From the NCBI GenBank assembly GCA_023336765.1, contig JAMBLL010000247.1, positions 1 to 6,889 of the forward strand: DNA of 6,889 nt, written 5' to 3'. A program made the position numbers and the translations under genes. The notes under the pieces are model-generated. The model saw only the letters and a list, made by a program, of their open reading frames with translations, was not told the DNA's origin and searched no databases. Of the stretch, positions 6,458-6,889 are shown piece after piece. Position 1 is the first letter of the stretch. Every line of letters starts with the position of its first letter. Origin of the DNA: Actinomycetes bacterium (GTDB lineage: Bacteria > Actinomycetota > Acidimicrobiia > Spongiisociales > UBA5794).

Positions 6458-6468
6458 TTTTCGCGCGC

Positions 6469-6657
6469 ATGGCATACAGATGTGAAATTTGCGGCAAGGA
6501 GCCGTGGACAGGCAAACAGGTTTCGTTCTCCCACAAACGGTCGTCAAAGACCTGGAGACCGAACATCCAGAAGATCCGTGTCAAGCACGGGACGAACTCG
6601 CGGCGGGCGCGTGTATGTACATCATGCATCAAGGCAGGCAAGGTCGAGAAGGCCTGA
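6469..6657 (+). CDS. rpmB: 50S ribosomal protein L28, zinc-binding form
   Basis: L28 is a small basic protein of the large ribosomal subunit. The 62-residue product has the four-cysteine form: C5 and C8 in CEIC, and C50 and C53 in CTSC, around a basic core with FSHKRSSKTWRPNIQ (20-34), as in the L28 family. The zinc-binding cysteines are intact. It is transcribed away from recG; in many bacteria rpmB lies near recG with a DAK/YloV gene between them, which is absent here. Its TGA overlaps the ATG of the next gene by one base, so the downstream cold-shock-like protein is probably co-translated with it. Confidence 0.96.
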   Translation: MAYRCEICGKEPWTGKQVSFSHKRSSKTWRPNIQKIRVKHGTNSRRARVCTSCIKAGKVEKA

Positions 6658-6866
6658 TGCAGGGGTTCGTCAAGGTGTACGACGAGGTGACCGAAACCGG
6701 CGTCATCATCTGCGACAACGACCGCTCTGAAGTCCTCCTCACGCCCGGAAGCCTCGACGGTTCCCTGTTTCGGCTGCTCCGCCAAGGTCAGCACGTCGTC
6801 TTCGACCTTCAGGACACCGAGCGTCGCGTGGCCACCAACGTCCGCTTCGGCTCCGACGGATATTGA
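6657..6866 (+). CDS. Small cold-shock-domain-like (OB-fold) protein
   Basis: This 69-residue protein resembles the cold-shock domain over its whole length: MQGFVKVYDEVTETGVII (1-18) matches the first two strands, SEVLLTPGSL (24-33) takes the place of the FVHxSAI strand, and LLRQGQHVVFDLQDTERRVATNVR (40-63) matches the closing GQxVxFxxxxxxxGxxAxNV pattern. The RNA-binding signatures are degenerate: RNP1 (KGFGFI) reads TETGVII and RNP2 (VFVH) reads VLLT, so the usual surface aromatics are largely gone. Its ATG overlaps the rpmB stop (TGATG), and GAGAAGG at 6646-6652 lies 4 bases upstream. The frame is open upstream to 6489, but that stretch is antiparallel in meaning to nothing known and lies wholly in rpmB in another frame, so I start at 6657. 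Binding of RNA or the ribosome is a guess from fold and coupling; the function is unknown. Confidence 0.8.
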   Translation: MQGFVKVYDEVTETGVIICDNDRSEVLLTPGSLDGSLFRLLRQGQHVVFDLQDTERRVATNVRFGSDGY

Positions 6867-6873
6867 AGAAGAA

Positions 6874-6889
6874 GCTGTCAGCCGTCAGC
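6874..6889 (+). repeat. Start of a GCYGTCA heptamer tandem repeat (partial)
   Basis: GCTGTCA at 6874-6880 is followed at once by GCCGTCA at 6881-6887 and then GC at the window edge. This is two copies of a seven-base unit with one change, beginning 8 bases after the stop of the cold-shock-like gene. Short heptamer arrays of this kind occur between genes in some bacteria. Two copies are weak evidence and the array is cut by the window. Confidence 0.3.

Noticed and set aside
6489..6656. An N-terminal extension of the cold-shock-like protein from the ATG at 6489
   Set aside because: The extension lies entirely inside rpmB in another frame; the cold-shock similarity begins exactly at the ATG at 6657, which has a ribosome binding site.
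6450..6794. A 114-codon minus-strand open frame opposite rpmB and the cold-shock-like gene
   Set aside because: It covers the clear L28 gene in antisense and shows no known motif.

Overview
This window is core chromosomal DNA of a bacterium, most likely a member of the Actinomycetota; an Acidimicrobiia-type lineage is my guess, not a demonstrated fact. The argument rests on a SepIVA-like coiled-coil protein (an actinobacterial cell-division family) sitting beside coaD, actinobacterial-style L28 and L32 proteins that keep their zinc-binding cysteines, moderately high G+C, GTG starts, and candidate leaderless promoters. I see no insertion sequence, prophage, CRISPR array, tRNA or rRNA gene.

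Layout. Eight genes fill almost the whole minus strand and read leftwards as one compact unit from about 6349 to 144: recG, rsmD, coaD, a sepIVA-like gene, a DUF177/YceD gene, rpmF, plsX and rnc. Neighbours overlap by 1 to 4 bases or lie 2 to 38 bases apart, so they are probably one operon with translational coupling. On the plus strand, diverging from recG across a roughly 120-base gap that holds both promoters, lie rpmB and a 69-residue cold-shock-like (OB-fold) protein gene whose start overlaps the rpmB stop. The left 143 bases are a G-rich, partly self-complementary non-coding stretch, possibly part of a dispersed repeat. The right edge begins a short heptamer repeat.

The genes serve basic growth functions: fork rescue and recombination (RecG), ribosome assembly and rRNA maturation (RsmD, L32, YceD/DUF177, RNase III, L28), coenzyme A synthesis (CoaD), phospholipid acyl-chain supply (PlsX) and septation (SepIVA-like). 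The arrangement joins two widely conserved clusters, recG-rsmD-coaD and yceD-rpmF-plsX-rnc, with the septation gene at the junction. plsX abuts rnc directly, without the fab/acpP genes that separate them in many bacteria.

Novelty is modest. The points most worth a second look are the cold-shock-like protein with degenerate RNA-binding motifs coupled to rpmB, the left-edge repeat-like element, an insertion of about 30 residues in the RecG helicase core, and the candidate leaderless starts of recG and yceD. I found no convincing new multi-gene system.
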